From: Opitutaceae bacterium
GTDB taxonomy: Bacteria > Verrucomicrobiota > Verrucomicrobiia > Opitutales > Opitutaceae
Reading direction: 5' to 3'
Assembly: GCA_024233285.1 (NCBI GenBank)
Contig: JACKPU010000013.1
Coordinates: forward strand, 1 to 28,693
Length of the DNA stretch: 28,693 nt
Every line of letters begins with the position of its first letter. Positions within the stretch are counted from its first letter, which is position 1. The notes under the pieces are model-generated. The model ran no database searches. It saw only the letters and a program-made list of their open reading frames with translations, and was not told where the DNA came from. Both the position numbers and the translations under genes were made by a program. This document shows, one piece after another, positions 16,646-24,257 of the stretch.

Positions 16646-16664
16646 AAACTCTCCGTTGTCTCGC

Positions 16665-17324
16665 ATGTCTTCCTCACCCAAACAGGCCCTAATCTTTCAA
16701 GGCGGTTGGGACGGTCATCAACCCGTCCAATGCGCTGAACTCTTCGCCGGCAAACTGGCCGAGCGGGGTTTCAAGGTGGAGGTGGCAGACCGGCTCGAGG
16801 TGCTGGAAGATGCCGAGCGTCTGAAAGCACTGGACCTGATCATACCCCTTTGGACCTGTGGGCAACTCAGCGCCGATCAGGAAAACAATCTGGTCAATGC
16901 CGTGATCAGCGGAGTGGGCATCGCCGGTTTTCACGGCGGCATGTGCGATGCGTTTCGCGGCTCCATCAATTACCAGTGGATGACCGGCGGCCAATTTCTC
17001 AGCCATCCGGACAACATCAAGGATTACACGATCCGCATTGTGAATCACGATGACCCGATCACGCAGGGCATCCCGGACTTCAAGGTGAAGAGCGAGCAAT
17101 ATTACATGCTGGTGGATCCGCGCAACGAAGTGCTCGCGGTTACCACGCATCAATCGGTCAGCGCGCCGTGGACCAACGGTGTGGAGATGCCGTTTGTGTG
17201 GAAGAAAGTGCACGGGGCCGGCCGGGTGTTTTACTCCGCGAGCGGTCACCAACGCAGCGAGTTCGACGATTTCCCCGAGCAATTGGAACTGACCCTGCGC
17301 GGCATGTGCTGGGCATCCCGGTAA
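16665..17324 (+). CDS. ThuA-like domain protein
   Basis: A 219-residue protein of the ThuA-like class, which has a glutamine amidotransferase-type fold and is often found beside sugar dehydrogenases. Seen in the sequence: ALIFQGGWDGHQP at 8-20, a central LIIPLWTCGQLSADQ, and GIAGFHGGMCDAFRGS at 85-100 with a cysteine (C94) after the GFHGG turn. Then come HPDNIKDYTI and GRVFYSASGHQRSEF near the end. The frame is open far upstream, but that part is antisense to the kinase gene; the ATG at 16665 gives the natural N-terminus. The next gene, a Gfo/Idh/MocA dehydrogenase, follows after 25 bases, supporting a joint sugar-degradation role. Biochemical activity of this family is poorly known. Confidence 0.85.
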   Translation: MSSSPKQALIFQGGWDGHQPVQCAELFAGKLAERGFKVEVADRLEVLEDAERLKALDLIIPLWTCGQLSADQENNLVNAVISGVGIAGFHGGMCDAFRGSINYQWMTGGQFLSHPDNIKDYTIRIVNHDDPITQGIPDFKVKSEQYYMLVDPRNEVLAVTTHQSVSAPWTNGVEMPFVWKKVHGAGRVFYSASGHQRSEFDDFPEQLELTLRGMCWASR

Positions 17325-17349
17325 GCTCAATCTCCACTTTTTCTTTCCT

Positions 17350-18384
17350 ATGAAACCCCGCTTCAGCAGTCCCGCTGAGATCAAAGTCGCCGTCGTTGGT
17401 TACGGCGGCATCTACAACATGGGCCGCATCCATTTGCAGGATGTCCAAAAAGCCGGCATGACGCCGCGGGCGGTGGTGGAACTGGATCCGTCCAGACTGG
17501 CCATCGCCACGCAGGACTTTCCCGGCATTCAAACTTACGCGGCGGTGGACGAAATGCTGGCGAAGTCCGACGCCAATCTTGTCATTCTTATCACGCCGCA
17601 CAACACGCATGCGCCGCTCGCGCTGCAATGCATCGCGGCCGGCCGTCACGTGGTTTGCGAAAAGCCCTTCGCGATCACTACGGAGGAATGCGACCAGATG
17701 ATCGCCGCCGCGCAAAAAGCGGACGTGGTCATCTCGACCTTCCACAACCGTCACTGGGACGGTTCCGTGATGAAAGCGCTCGAAGTGGTGAAGTCAGGCA
17801 AGCTGGGCGAAATCGTGCGCGTCGAAGCCCACATGGGGCAGCGCAACCAACCCGGTGACGTCTGGCGCGGCAGCAAGAGCATTTCCGGCGGCATACTCTA
17901 CGATTGGGGGGTGCACCTGCTGGAGTATTCGCTACAGCTCATCGACTCGGAGATCATCGAGGTTTCAGGCTTCTCTAAGCGTGGCTTTTGGGCGCCCGAA
18001 ACGCGGTGGAAGGATGACACGATCGAGGATGAGGCCTTTGCCGTCGTGCGTTTCAAAAATGGCGTGTGGCTGACGCTTTGCATGACGCATATCGACTCCA
18101 ATCCCAAGCGCGGCATGGTTGAAGTCACCGGCACCAAAGGCTCGCTGTGGTGGGACTACGAAAAGCACGAGATCATCGTCAAAGAGGGCGATACAACGAC
18201 TGTGACCCAAGGCCGTAACCCCAAGGAAAAATGGGAGAATTATTACGCCAATATTGCGGATCATCTGAGCAAGGGGGAACCGCTGGTTATTACGCCCGAA
18301 TGGGCGCGGCGACCGATCCACATCCTTGACCTCGCCAACCAGAGCGCGGCGCAAGGCCGGGCCATCGCAGCGCGATATGCGTGA
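17350..18384 (+). CDS. Gfo/Idh/MocA family NAD(P)-dependent dehydrogenase
   Basis: A 344-residue oxidoreductase. The N-terminal Rossmann fold starts KVAVVGYGGIYNMG (12-25). The conserved EKPF motif is at 104-107, with K105 the family's catalytic lysine. The DWGVHLLEY segment at 185-193 supplies D185 and H189, which match the conserved acid/histidine pair. The C-terminal beta sheet domain follows from about residue 130 on. Family members oxidise or isomerise sugars, inositols and sugar derivatives. It comes 25 bases after a ThuA-like gene and 24 bases before a HAD phosphatase, so the three are probably one transcript. The exact substrate cannot be inferred. Confidence 0.93.
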   Translation: MKPRFSSPAEIKVAVVGYGGIYNMGRIHLQDVQKAGMTPRAVVELDPSRLAIATQDFPGIQTYAAVDEMLAKSDANLVILITPHNTHAPLALQCIAAGRHVVCEKPFAITTEECDQMIAAAQKADVVISTFHNRHWDGSVMKALEVVKSGKLGEIVRVEAHMGQRNQPGDVWRGSKSISGGILYDWGVHLLEYSLQLIDSEIIEVSGFSKRGFWAPETRWKDDTIEDEAFAVVRFKNGVWLTLCMTHIDSNPKRGMVEVTGTKGSLWWDYEKHEIIVKEGDTTTVTQGRNPKEKWENYYANIADHLSKGEPLVITPEWARRPIHILDLANQSAAQGRAIAARYA

Positions 18385-18408
18385 CGTGACTATGATGGGT
18401 GCCCGCCG

Positions 18409-19110
18409 ATGAAGCGTTCAGTCACGAAGGTAATCGCATTTGATCTGGGCGATACCTTGGTGGAATACGAAGGGCTGCCATTAAGTTGGGAAGCCCACTA
18501 CGACCAAGCATTGCAGCGTTTGGCTGCATATCTTGGAGTTGAGGCAACGGCGCATCACCTTGCCTTGGGTAGCGAGGTATTGAGGCGAAGTAACACGCGG
18601 ATTCACCCGCGGGAAGGCGAGGTTGCTTTCGCATCGATCATGCGCGATCTGGCGAATGCATTTGGCGTGGAGACGCCGGAAAGTGAATTGAGCTGTGCAA
18701 GGGTGTTCTTCGATGCCTTTAGGCAGAGGCTGAGGTGTTTCCCCGAAACACTTGAATCGCTGCAGAAATTGCGTGAACGCGGATTGTTGCTGGGCGTGTT
18801 CACCGATGTTCCATACGGCATGCCACGAGAGTTGGTGATCGAGGATATGAAGCAGGCATCAATCCACACTCAATTCGACGCCATTTTGACTTCTCGCGAC
18901 ACAGGATTCCGTAAGCCCGTTCCGGCTACATTGCAGTCCCTTGCCGAGGCTCTGTCATGCGAGCCCTGTGAAATGTTATATGTGGGCAATGAGAAAAAGG
19001 ATGTTGAGGTCGCACGGGCATGTGGTTGTGGGGCGGTCCTCATTGATCGAGAGCGCCGCGGTAATGATTGGGGGCAGGATCGGACGATTCAGTCGCTTCT
19101 CCAGATTTGA
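18409..19110 (+). CDS. HAD superfamily hydrolase (phosphatase-like)
   Basis: A 233-residue haloacid dehalogenase-type protein. Motif I is FDLGDTLVEY with nucleophile D12 and D15. Motif II is VFTDVPYG with T132, motif III is K169 (FRKPVPAT), and motif IV is YVGNEKKDVE with D198. The first acid of motif IV is replaced by N194, as in the VGNE-type subgroup. A helical cap lies between motifs I and II. Likely action is phosphate ester hydrolysis of a small metabolite. The gene is lower in GC than its neighbours: a sampled line (18481-18540) has 29 G/C of 60, against 40 of 60 at 20401-20460. That hints at separate acquisition. It ends just before a two-way terminator. Confidence 0.88.
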   Translation: MKRSVTKVIAFDLGDTLVEYEGLPLSWEAHYDQALQRLAAYLGVEATAHHLALGSEVLRRSNTRIHPREGEVAFASIMRDLANAFGVETPESELSCARVFFDAFRQRLRCFPETLESLQKLRERGLLLGVFTDVPYGMPRELVIEDMKQASIHTQFDAILTSRDTGFRKPVPATLQSLAEALSCEPCEMLYVGNEKKDVEVARACGCGAVLIDRERRGNDWGQDRTIQSLLQI

Positions 19111-19123
19111 TTTGTTGAGAATA

Positions 19124-19153
19124 AAAGGACCGACTCGTTTGAGTCGGCCCTTT
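19124..19153. terminator. Two-way intrinsic terminator between convergent genes
   Basis: CCGACTC, loop GTTT and GAGTCGG form a seven-pair stem. It extends past one mismatch through GG/CC and AAA/TTT. On the minus strand it is followed by TTTTATT, on the plus strand only by TTTG, so it should work best for the isomerase operon and less well for the HAD gene. Confidence 0.85.
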
Positions 19154-19172
19154 GAATTGGGAAATTTGCGAA

Positions 19173-20021
19173 TTACTTCGCGCGGTTCCAAGCCTTGGCC
19201 AGTTCCTTGCGCAGAATGGCCGCATCCGGCCAAGCGGGAGCCAGCCCCGTGATATTGTAGCCGGCGCCGCCTGCATGGTATGGGCCGAGTTCGGGGCAAA
19301 CGTAGAGGGTGCGATCGGCGTTCTGCTTTGCACTCTTCCAGCAGCGGAAAAGATCCTCGGTGAATTTGAGGTAGCTTTTCACTTCATCGGTGAGCTTGCC
19401 ATTGTGCGTCACTGAAACCTGGCAGTGGTGGCCGTTGAACGGACGGCAGTGCGACTGTTCGCCGTTTTGCACCAATTTGGGATACTTCAGTAGGTAAGAG
19501 CTGTAATTGCCGGGGTGGATGTGCTTCACGACGGCGAAGTGCGAGAAGTCGAAGTTGATTTTGATCATTTTGCCCGTGGCCTTCTTGTAGAGCTTGGCGA
19601 TCTCGTAGGTCTTTTCCGGGGTTTCGGTGCAGGTGTCGCGGTGCACTTCGAGCGACATGACCACGCCGCCAATCTTGTCGGCTTCCTTCACCATCTTGAT
19701 CCAGTTTTTTGCGGCGACCGAGGGTTTGGTATCTTCGTCGTCGAGCTGGACGTTGATCTGCACCGCGCCAGCGGCCTTCTGCGCCTTGATGGCCTTGGCG
19801 TATTGCTTGGCATCACCGGAGTTGTCGGAGATGAAACCGAGCAGGTGCTTGAGTTTGTATTTCTTGGCCAAGCGGGCGTGCTCGGGGGTGAGGGCGGTCG
19901 TGATGCCGTCGAAACCAGCGGCGGCCACGGCGGCGATTTTCTTTTCCAGCGACCATTCCTTCTTGGGTGAAGGGTGACCGACCAGAGACCAGAGATTGCA
20001 GATATGGGCGATTTTAGGCAT
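19173..20021 (-). CDS. Sugar phosphate isomerase/epimerase-like TIM-barrel protein
   Basis: A 282-residue protein of the xylose isomerase-like TIM-barrel (AP endonuclease 2) superfamily. It starts MPKIAHICNLWSLVGHPS and has the metal-binding pattern of this fold: E125 (SLEVHRDT), D158 (NFDFSHF), H198/H199 (FNGHHCQ) and E244 (VCPELGP). Repeated beta-alpha units are visible, for example AAAGFDGITT at 34-42. It has no secretion signal. It comes 18 bases after the beta-hydroxyacid dehydrogenase and is last in its operon. Proteins of this class isomerise or epimerise sugars, inososes or hydroxypyruvate; the substrate is not clear here. Confidence 0.88.
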   Translation of the reverse strand: MPKIAHICNLWSLVGHPSPKKEWSLEKKIAAVAAAGFDGITTALTPEHARLAKKYKLKHLLGFISDNSGDAKQYAKAIKAQKAAGAVQINVQLDDEDTKPSVAAKNWIKMVKEADKIGGVVMSLEVHRDTCTETPEKTYEIAKLYKKATGKMIKINFDFSHFAVVKHIHPGNYSSYLLKYPKLVQNGEQSHCRPFNGHHCQVSVTHNGKLTDEVKSYLKFTEDLFRCWKSAKQNADRTLYVCPELGPYHAGGAGYNITGLAPAWPDAAILRKELAKAWNRAK

Positions 20022-20039
20022 GGGGATAAGAAATGAGGT

Positions 20040-20924
20040 TCAGGCGTGGCGGCCTTTGAACGTGAGTTCGGCCACCCCGGATTTGTCGAGGCTGCCGAGA
20101 CCAAGCGCGACCATCTTGTCGAACTGCTGCTTGGTGGCGCCGGCGAGCGGCATATTGATGCCGGCTTCGGCCCCAAGCACCCAGGCGATGGTGCTGTCCT
20201 TGGCGGCGTGCGCGGCGGAGAAGAAGCACGAGTGATCGCGATTCTGCATGTCCTCGCCGTCGGTTTTGAGGACCTGTGAGTTGGCGCCGGTTTGGAAGAA
20301 CACTTCGCGCAGCATGTTGAGATCGAGCCCAAGCGCATGGCCGAGACCGAGACCCTCCGCGAGGCCGGCGGTGTTGATGTTCATCACCATGTTGACGAGT
20401 GCCTTGACCTGCGCTGCCTGGCCGGTCTTGCCGACGTAGCGGAGCGCGGTGGAGAGTTTATCGAGGATGGGCTTCACCTGTGTGAAAGTCTTTTTGTTGC
20501 CGCCGCACATGAGATAGAGCGTGCCGTTGCGGGCCTGCGGAATCGACGAGGCCATGCAGCCTTCGAGCGTGACGGCGCCGGCTTTCTTGGCGCGGCGCTC
20601 GACCTCAACGTGCGTCTTCGGCGTGAGCGTCGCGCAATTGATGAAGATTTTGCCCTTGGCCTTGGACAGGAGCGAATCGCCGGACTCGGCGAAAACCCCG
20701 AGTTGCGCCGCGTCATCGGTCACGACGGTGAAGATGATGTCCGCGGCGGCGGTGACGGCCGCCAGACTTTTGGCATGCTTGGCCTTGATCTCCTTGGCCA
20801 GTTCGGCGGCGGCCGGCGCGTAGCTGTCGTAAACAGCGGTTACTTTGTAGCCGCAGTCGGTGAGACGGCGGGCCATGTTGCCGCCCATGCGGCCAACTCC
20901 TACGAAGGCGATTTTTTCAGACAT
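20040..20924 (-). CDS. NAD(P)-dependent beta-hydroxyacid dehydrogenase (3-hydroxyisobutyrate dehydrogenase family)
   Basis: A 294-residue enzyme. The dinucleotide-binding motif is FVGVGRMGGNMARRL (7-21). The substrate-binding region is GCMASSIPQARNGTLYLMCGG, near 122-142. The catalytic lysine K174 lies in GKTGQAAQVKALVN, followed by the conserved N178. The family oxidises 3-hydroxyacids such as hydroxyisobutyrate or tartronate semialdehyde. The frame continues 14 codons upstream, into the end of the hydrolase gene; MSEKIAFVG at 20924 is the natural start. It sits between an HTH-fused MBL-fold gene (31-base gap) and a TIM-barrel isomerase (18-base gap), which suggests sugar-acid degradation. 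Confidence 0.9.
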   Translation of the reverse strand: MSEKIAFVGVGRMGGNMARRLTDCGYKVTAVYDSYAPAAAELAKEIKAKHAKSLAAVTAAADIIFTVVTDDAAQLGVFAESGDSLLSKAKGKIFINCATLTPKTHVEVERRAKKAGAVTLEGCMASSIPQARNGTLYLMCGGNKKTFTQVKPILDKLSTALRYVGKTGQAAQVKALVNMVMNINTAGLAEGLGLGHALGLDLNMLREVFFQTGANSQVLKTDGEDMQNRDHSCFFSAAHAAKDSTIAWVLGAEAGINMPLAGATKQQFDKMVALGLGSLDKSGVAELTFKGRHA

Positions 20925-20955
20925 GATACTGGATGGTTGAGGTTTTTTGGGAAAA

Positions 20956-21783
20956 TCAGCGGGCAAAGAACGGATTGTGCGTCTTTTCCTGCGCGAGGGT
21001 CGTCAGCGGTCCGTGGCCGGGCGCGATCACGGTGTCCTTGGGCAGGGGGATGATCTTTTCCTTGTTGTTGCGCAGTTGATCCGCGAAGTGGGTCGGGCTG
21101 CCGCCCATTGAGCAGGAGAAGATCGAGTCGCCGACGATGGCGAGCGGCCAGCTCAAGCCGGTGACAAAAAACGTGGTCATGCCCGGGGAGTGGCCCCAGG
21201 TGAACAGGGTCTTGATAGCGATCTCGCCGATGTGGAAGTGGGCGTTTTCCTTGAAGGTTTGCGCTCCGGGAAAATCCACCGGCTCGAGTTCACCGGCCCA
21301 GATTTCGGCCTTGGGAGCGGCGGCGGCAAGCTTGGCGAGATCGGCGATATGATCGTCGTGCGTGTGCGTGATGAAGATGTAGCGCAGGTCGAGGCCTTCG
21401 TGTTTGATCGTGTCGATCATCGCCGAGCAGTCGGCACCCGTGTCGAAGGCGGCGGCTTGTTTGGTGCGCGGGTCCCAGATCAGGTAGGCGTTCACCGTCA
21501 TGTCCTCGAACACGGTGTTATACATCGCGAACCCGCGCGGAAAGTTGGGCTGCTCGGGATACCACGCCTTCTTGGCGAGCACCTCGAGCGCGTCGGGACC
21601 GAGGTTGAGGTGGCGGGCCACCCGGCGGATGACGCCGAAGAGCGCTTTGCCTCCCTTGACCGCGGTCAGGTCGTCGACACTGATGTCGGCGCGGGCCGCG
21701 AGATCTTCGTCGGTGATTTGGAGACCGCGTTGGGTCTTGTTGATGACGTCGTCGAAGTTGTCCTCAATCGGTATTCTGGCCAT
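20956..21783 (-). CDS. Metallo-beta-lactamase-fold hydrolase with N-terminal HTH-like domain
   Basis: A 275-residue protein with two parts. Residues about 20-70 read like an XRE-type helix-turn-helix: ITDEDLAARADISVDDLTAV, then RRVARHLNL. From about residue 80 it is an MBL-fold hydrolase of glyoxalase II type. The ligands are H140, H142, D144 and H145 (THTHDDHIAD), H198 (WGHSPGM), D219 (IVGDSIF) and H257 (APGHGPL), so the two-metal site is complete. Glyoxalase II-like enzymes hydrolyse thioesters such as S-lactoylglutathione. The ATG at 21783 is preferred over a TTG three codons upstream. It lies 60 bases downstream of the ferritin-like gene and 31 bases upstream of the dehydrogenase. Confidence 0.88.
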   Translation of the reverse strand: MARIPIEDNFDDVINKTQRGLQITDEDLAARADISVDDLTAVKGGKALFGVIRRVARHLNLGPDALEVLAKKAWYPEQPNFPRGFAMYNTVFEDMTVNAYLIWDPRTKQAAAFDTGADCSAMIDTIKHEGLDLRYIFITHTHDDHIADLAKLAAAAPKAEIWAGELEPVDFPGAQTFKENAHFHIGEIAIKTLFTWGHSPGMTTFFVTGLSWPLAIVGDSIFSCSMGGSPTHFADQLRNNKEKIIPLPKDTVIAPGHGPLTTLAQEKTHNPFFAR

Positions 21784-21843
21784 TGCGCGCAAGTAAATGC
21801 GCGCCGGCCTGCGACGTGCAAGCCGAATGGCCGCGAATATTCC

Positions 21844-23325
21844 TTACATCGGTTTGGGAGAGCGCGGCGGACAGGTCGCGGCGTTGGTCAAAGGCACGGA
21901 GGCGCGGATGCGGGCGAGCAGGCTTTGGTAAAAGTCAAACGCCGGGTCGCCGGGGGTGCGGGACAACCGGGCGCGCAGGTCCGCGGCGTCATTGTCGGCC
22001 TTGGCCTGATAGTCTTCCCGCACTTTCGCGGCCCGTTCGCGATAATCGGCGTTGTCCACGCCGGCATGCTTGGCGAGAAGATCGAGCCAGTTGTGGGCGT
22101 ATTGCACGTGGGCGGTCTCATCGATGATGTCGAAGAGCATCATCTCGGCGGAGTCCAGATCCTGGCCCTCCTTGAAATCCACATAGCCTTCGTTTTTGAC
22201 GACGAAGTGACCGGTTTCGGCGATCATGCCGATCATGAACACGTGCTGGTAGAGCAATTCCGGCGAGATCGGATCAAGTCTGTAAGGGCGGAGCAACTCG
22301 AGTTGCCGGGCGTAAGCCTCGTCGAGCGTGATGCCTTGGGCGGCGGCGATCTCTTTGAGCACTTTGTCGCGATCCGCCTGATCGTAACCGGCAAAGCCGA
22401 CTTCATCCAGGGAGATACCAAAATCGCGCAAGCGGGAATAACCGGAGTCGCCGTGCCGCGATTCATCCCACAGATGGCGCGAAATATCGTGATGCCACTG
22501 CCACGGCATGTAGTGACCGTAGTAGATCCATGCGAGCTGATCATCGGGCAGGTTCTTTTCCATCATGTAACCGTAGGCCCAGAAAAGACGGCGGGCTTCG
22601 ATACTGCTGGAAAAATCCGCGCGCACATAGTCCATGAACGGCTGCTGCGCACGAATCGGTTCCGTGCGGGCGCTGAAGCGGCTGAGCTTAAAGTCTGTCG
22701 CCACGCCGGCGGGCTTGGCGGTGTCATTGGCGTCAACCGGAACCGGTGATTTGAACTGACCGCAGTCGCTCAGCCCGACTTGAACTTTGGAAAGATAATC
22801 TTGGTCGGTCGTGTGCGGATGACGGCGGCGATAGTCACGATACCAGAGCCATTGCTGGCTTTTGATTTGGTTGATTTCGTGCAGCAACGCGATCGTCGGG
22901 GCGTCGTGGATCGGGTGCACCGTGGCGCAATATTCCCCGTAGGCGGCCACGAGGGTTTTGACGAGATGGACATAAATGCCATCGAGCGCGTCGTCCAGAG
23001 ACGGGGCGAGCAGCACGGTGTTGGCGAGTCGTTCCAATTTGCCCGAAACCGCGGCATCGGGTTTGCCGCCGGGGAATTGTTCGGTGCGTTCGCGCAAGCG
23101 GCGCACGCACTCGGCTTGGTCCCACACCTGGCGGTGCAGGGTGCTTTTGTCATCCCACTCGGCGAGATCGCGACCCCAGGCGCAAAGCAGCCGGTGGATG
23201 GTGCGCTCCACATATTGCCAGTCGCACAGCAAATCGACCGTGCGGGGCTTTTGCTTCGACTTGGCGTCAACCAAGGTCGTGCGCTGCGGCGGGGCGGGGG
23301 GCTGGGCAACTGCGGAAGGGGCCAT
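21844..23325 (-). CDS. Uncharacterised ferritin-like di-iron protein (paralogue 2)
   Basis: A 493-residue protein related to the one at 6887-8290. It has the same ligand order: E243 (SSIEARRLF), E288/H291 (LWDESRHGDSG), E370 (GMIAETGHF) and E403/H406 (IIDETAHVQYAHNW). The N-terminal half shares ERTIHRLL (E40), RRLRER and HDAPTIALL with paralogue 1 (ERRIMQAL, RTLRERL, TDAPTIRAL). The DExxHV pattern recalls DUF455-type ferritin-like proteins. No signal peptide is visible. The frame opens with a TTG, but ATG 23325 (MAPSAVAQPP) is the better start. It heads a probable operon with the MBL-fold hydrolase, dehydrogenase and isomerase, and is divergent from an AraC regulator. Function unknown; an oxygenase or oxidase step on a substrate of this locus is my inference. 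Confidence 0.75.
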   Translation of the reverse strand: MAPSAVAQPPAPPQRTTLVDAKSKQKPRTVDLLCDWQYVERTIHRLLCAWGRDLAEWDDKSTLHRQVWDQAECVRRLRERTEQFPGGKPDAAVSGKLERLANTVLLAPSLDDALDGIYVHLVKTLVAAYGEYCATVHPIHDAPTIALLHEINQIKSQQWLWYRDYRRRHPHTTDQDYLSKVQVGLSDCGQFKSPVPVDANDTAKPAGVATDFKLSRFSARTEPIRAQQPFMDYVRADFSSSIEARRLFWAYGYMMEKNLPDDQLAWIYYGHYMPWQWHHDISRHLWDESRHGDSGYSRLRDFGISLDEVGFAGYDQADRDKVLKEIAAAQGITLDEAYARQLELLRPYRLDPISPELLYQHVFMIGMIAETGHFVVKNEGYVDFKEGQDLDSAEMMLFDIIDETAHVQYAHNWLDLLAKHAGVDNADYRERAAKVREDYQAKADNDAADLRARLSRTPGDPAFDFYQSLLARIRASVPLTNAATCPPRSPKPM

Positions 23326-23330
23326 GCGGC

Positions 23331-23336
23331 AATATA
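23331..23336 (-). promoter_or_regulatory. Candidate -10 element for the ferritin-like operon
   Basis: On the minus strand TATATT ends 5 bases before the ATG at 23325. A -10 box this close would put the transcript start at or next to the ATG, giving a leaderless message, which fits the lack of a Shine-Dalgarno. No good -35 is seen; an activator could replace it. Confidence 0.35.
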
Positions 23337-23358
23337 TCAATTAGTTTGCCTAAAGCCT

Positions 23359-24207
23359 ATGCCTGCTAGCAACTCGTTTATGTCCAAAATTGACCGGACG
23401 CGTTGGCAAAACCCGTTTACGCAGGATGGCCTGCGGGTTCCGCACGGACCGCTTACCGGGGTGTTTCAGATCCATGAGATCGGCACGATGACCGTGGATG
23501 AAGCCTGGCTGCACCGCGGGGTTTGCAGTCCGTTTTGGCGGCTCTTCTACGAATTCACCGGCGGGGCTTGGGTGAAATGCGGCGGCAAAAAGGTGAATCT
23601 TGATCGGGGCCAGGTGGTGTTGTTGCCCGAGGGGGTGCCGTTTGATTGCGGCGCCGACCACGGCGTCGAACATTTGTGGCTGCACTTTTCCGTGCGGATG
23701 AATCGCCCGCTGACTTCGGCCAACATGCTCGTGATCCCTTGGGCCGAGGGGTGCGACGGAATCATGACCGCGTTGCGCGAGGCCACGGCGCTGCGCGAGG
23801 TGGAACGGGCCAATCATCTGGGCATGGCTCTGTTGCATGTCGCCTTTGCCGATTTGGAACCGGATTGGCTGATGCCGCCCAGCCCACGCCTGCAACGGGT
23901 GCTGGGCTGGCTGGCGCAAAATTTGGGGCGTCAGATCACCAACCAAAATCTGGCCGAGCAGGCCGGACTCGGTGTGGTGGCTTTTATTCGTTGGTTCAAA
24001 GAAGCGACGGGCACGACCCCGGCGGTCTATGTAACCGAACGCCGCGTCCAGGAAGCCTGCCGGCGGCTGGCTCTGACTGATCATTCCATTGAACAGATTG
24101 CCGATGAGCTGGGTTTCAGCAACCGTCATCACTTCAGCCGGGTGTTTGCGCGCTATGCCGGTTGCGGACCGGCAGGGTTTCGCAAGGGCGGCTGGCAGCC
24201 AAATTAA
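23359..24207 (+). CDS. AraC-family transcriptional regulator
   Basis: A 282-residue regulator. The N-terminal half (about 25-150) is a cupin-like sensing domain: RLFYEFTGGAWV, then VNLDRGQVVLLPEGVPFDCG. The last 95 residues form the two-HTH AraC DNA-binding domain, with LAEQAGLGVVAFIRWFKEAT and ADELGFSNRHHFSRVFARYA, ending GPAGFRKGGWQ. I used ATG 23359; ATG 23380 (MSKIDRT) is also possible. The long frame upstream is antisense to the ferritin-like gene. It diverges from that gene with only 33 bases between starts, which suggests it regulates the minus-strand catabolic operon and itself, probably with a sugar-like ligand. Ligand not identifiable. Confidence 0.92.
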   Translation: MPASNSFMSKIDRTRWQNPFTQDGLRVPHGPLTGVFQIHEIGTMTVDEAWLHRGVCSPFWRLFYEFTGGAWVKCGGKKVNLDRGQVVLLPEGVPFDCGADHGVEHLWLHFSVRMNRPLTSANMLVIPWAEGCDGIMTALREATALREVERANHLGMALLHVAFADLEPDWLMPPSPRLQRVLGWLAQNLGRQITNQNLAEQAGLGVVAFIRWFKEATGTTPAVYVTERRVQEACRRLALTDHSIEQIADELGFSNRHHFSRVFARYAGCGPAGFRKGGWQPN

Positions 24208-24257
24208 TCAACATTGAGTAATGTCTATTCCTCATATTACATACGTTTGGAACTATA

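Noticed and set aside
15267..16664. Long plus-strand extension upstream of the ThuA-like gene
   Set aside because: It is antisense to the histidine kinase with intact catalytic boxes. Only the part from 16665 resembles a protein family.
16689..17754. Two minus-strand open frames opposite the ThuA-like and Gfo/Idh genes
   Set aside because: Low-complexity Arg/His-rich translations without motifs; the plus-strand genes have clear family motifs.
22780..23358. Plus-strand extension upstream of the AraC regulator
   Set aside because: It is antisense to the ferritin-like gene. The regulator's own fold begins after the ATG at 23359.
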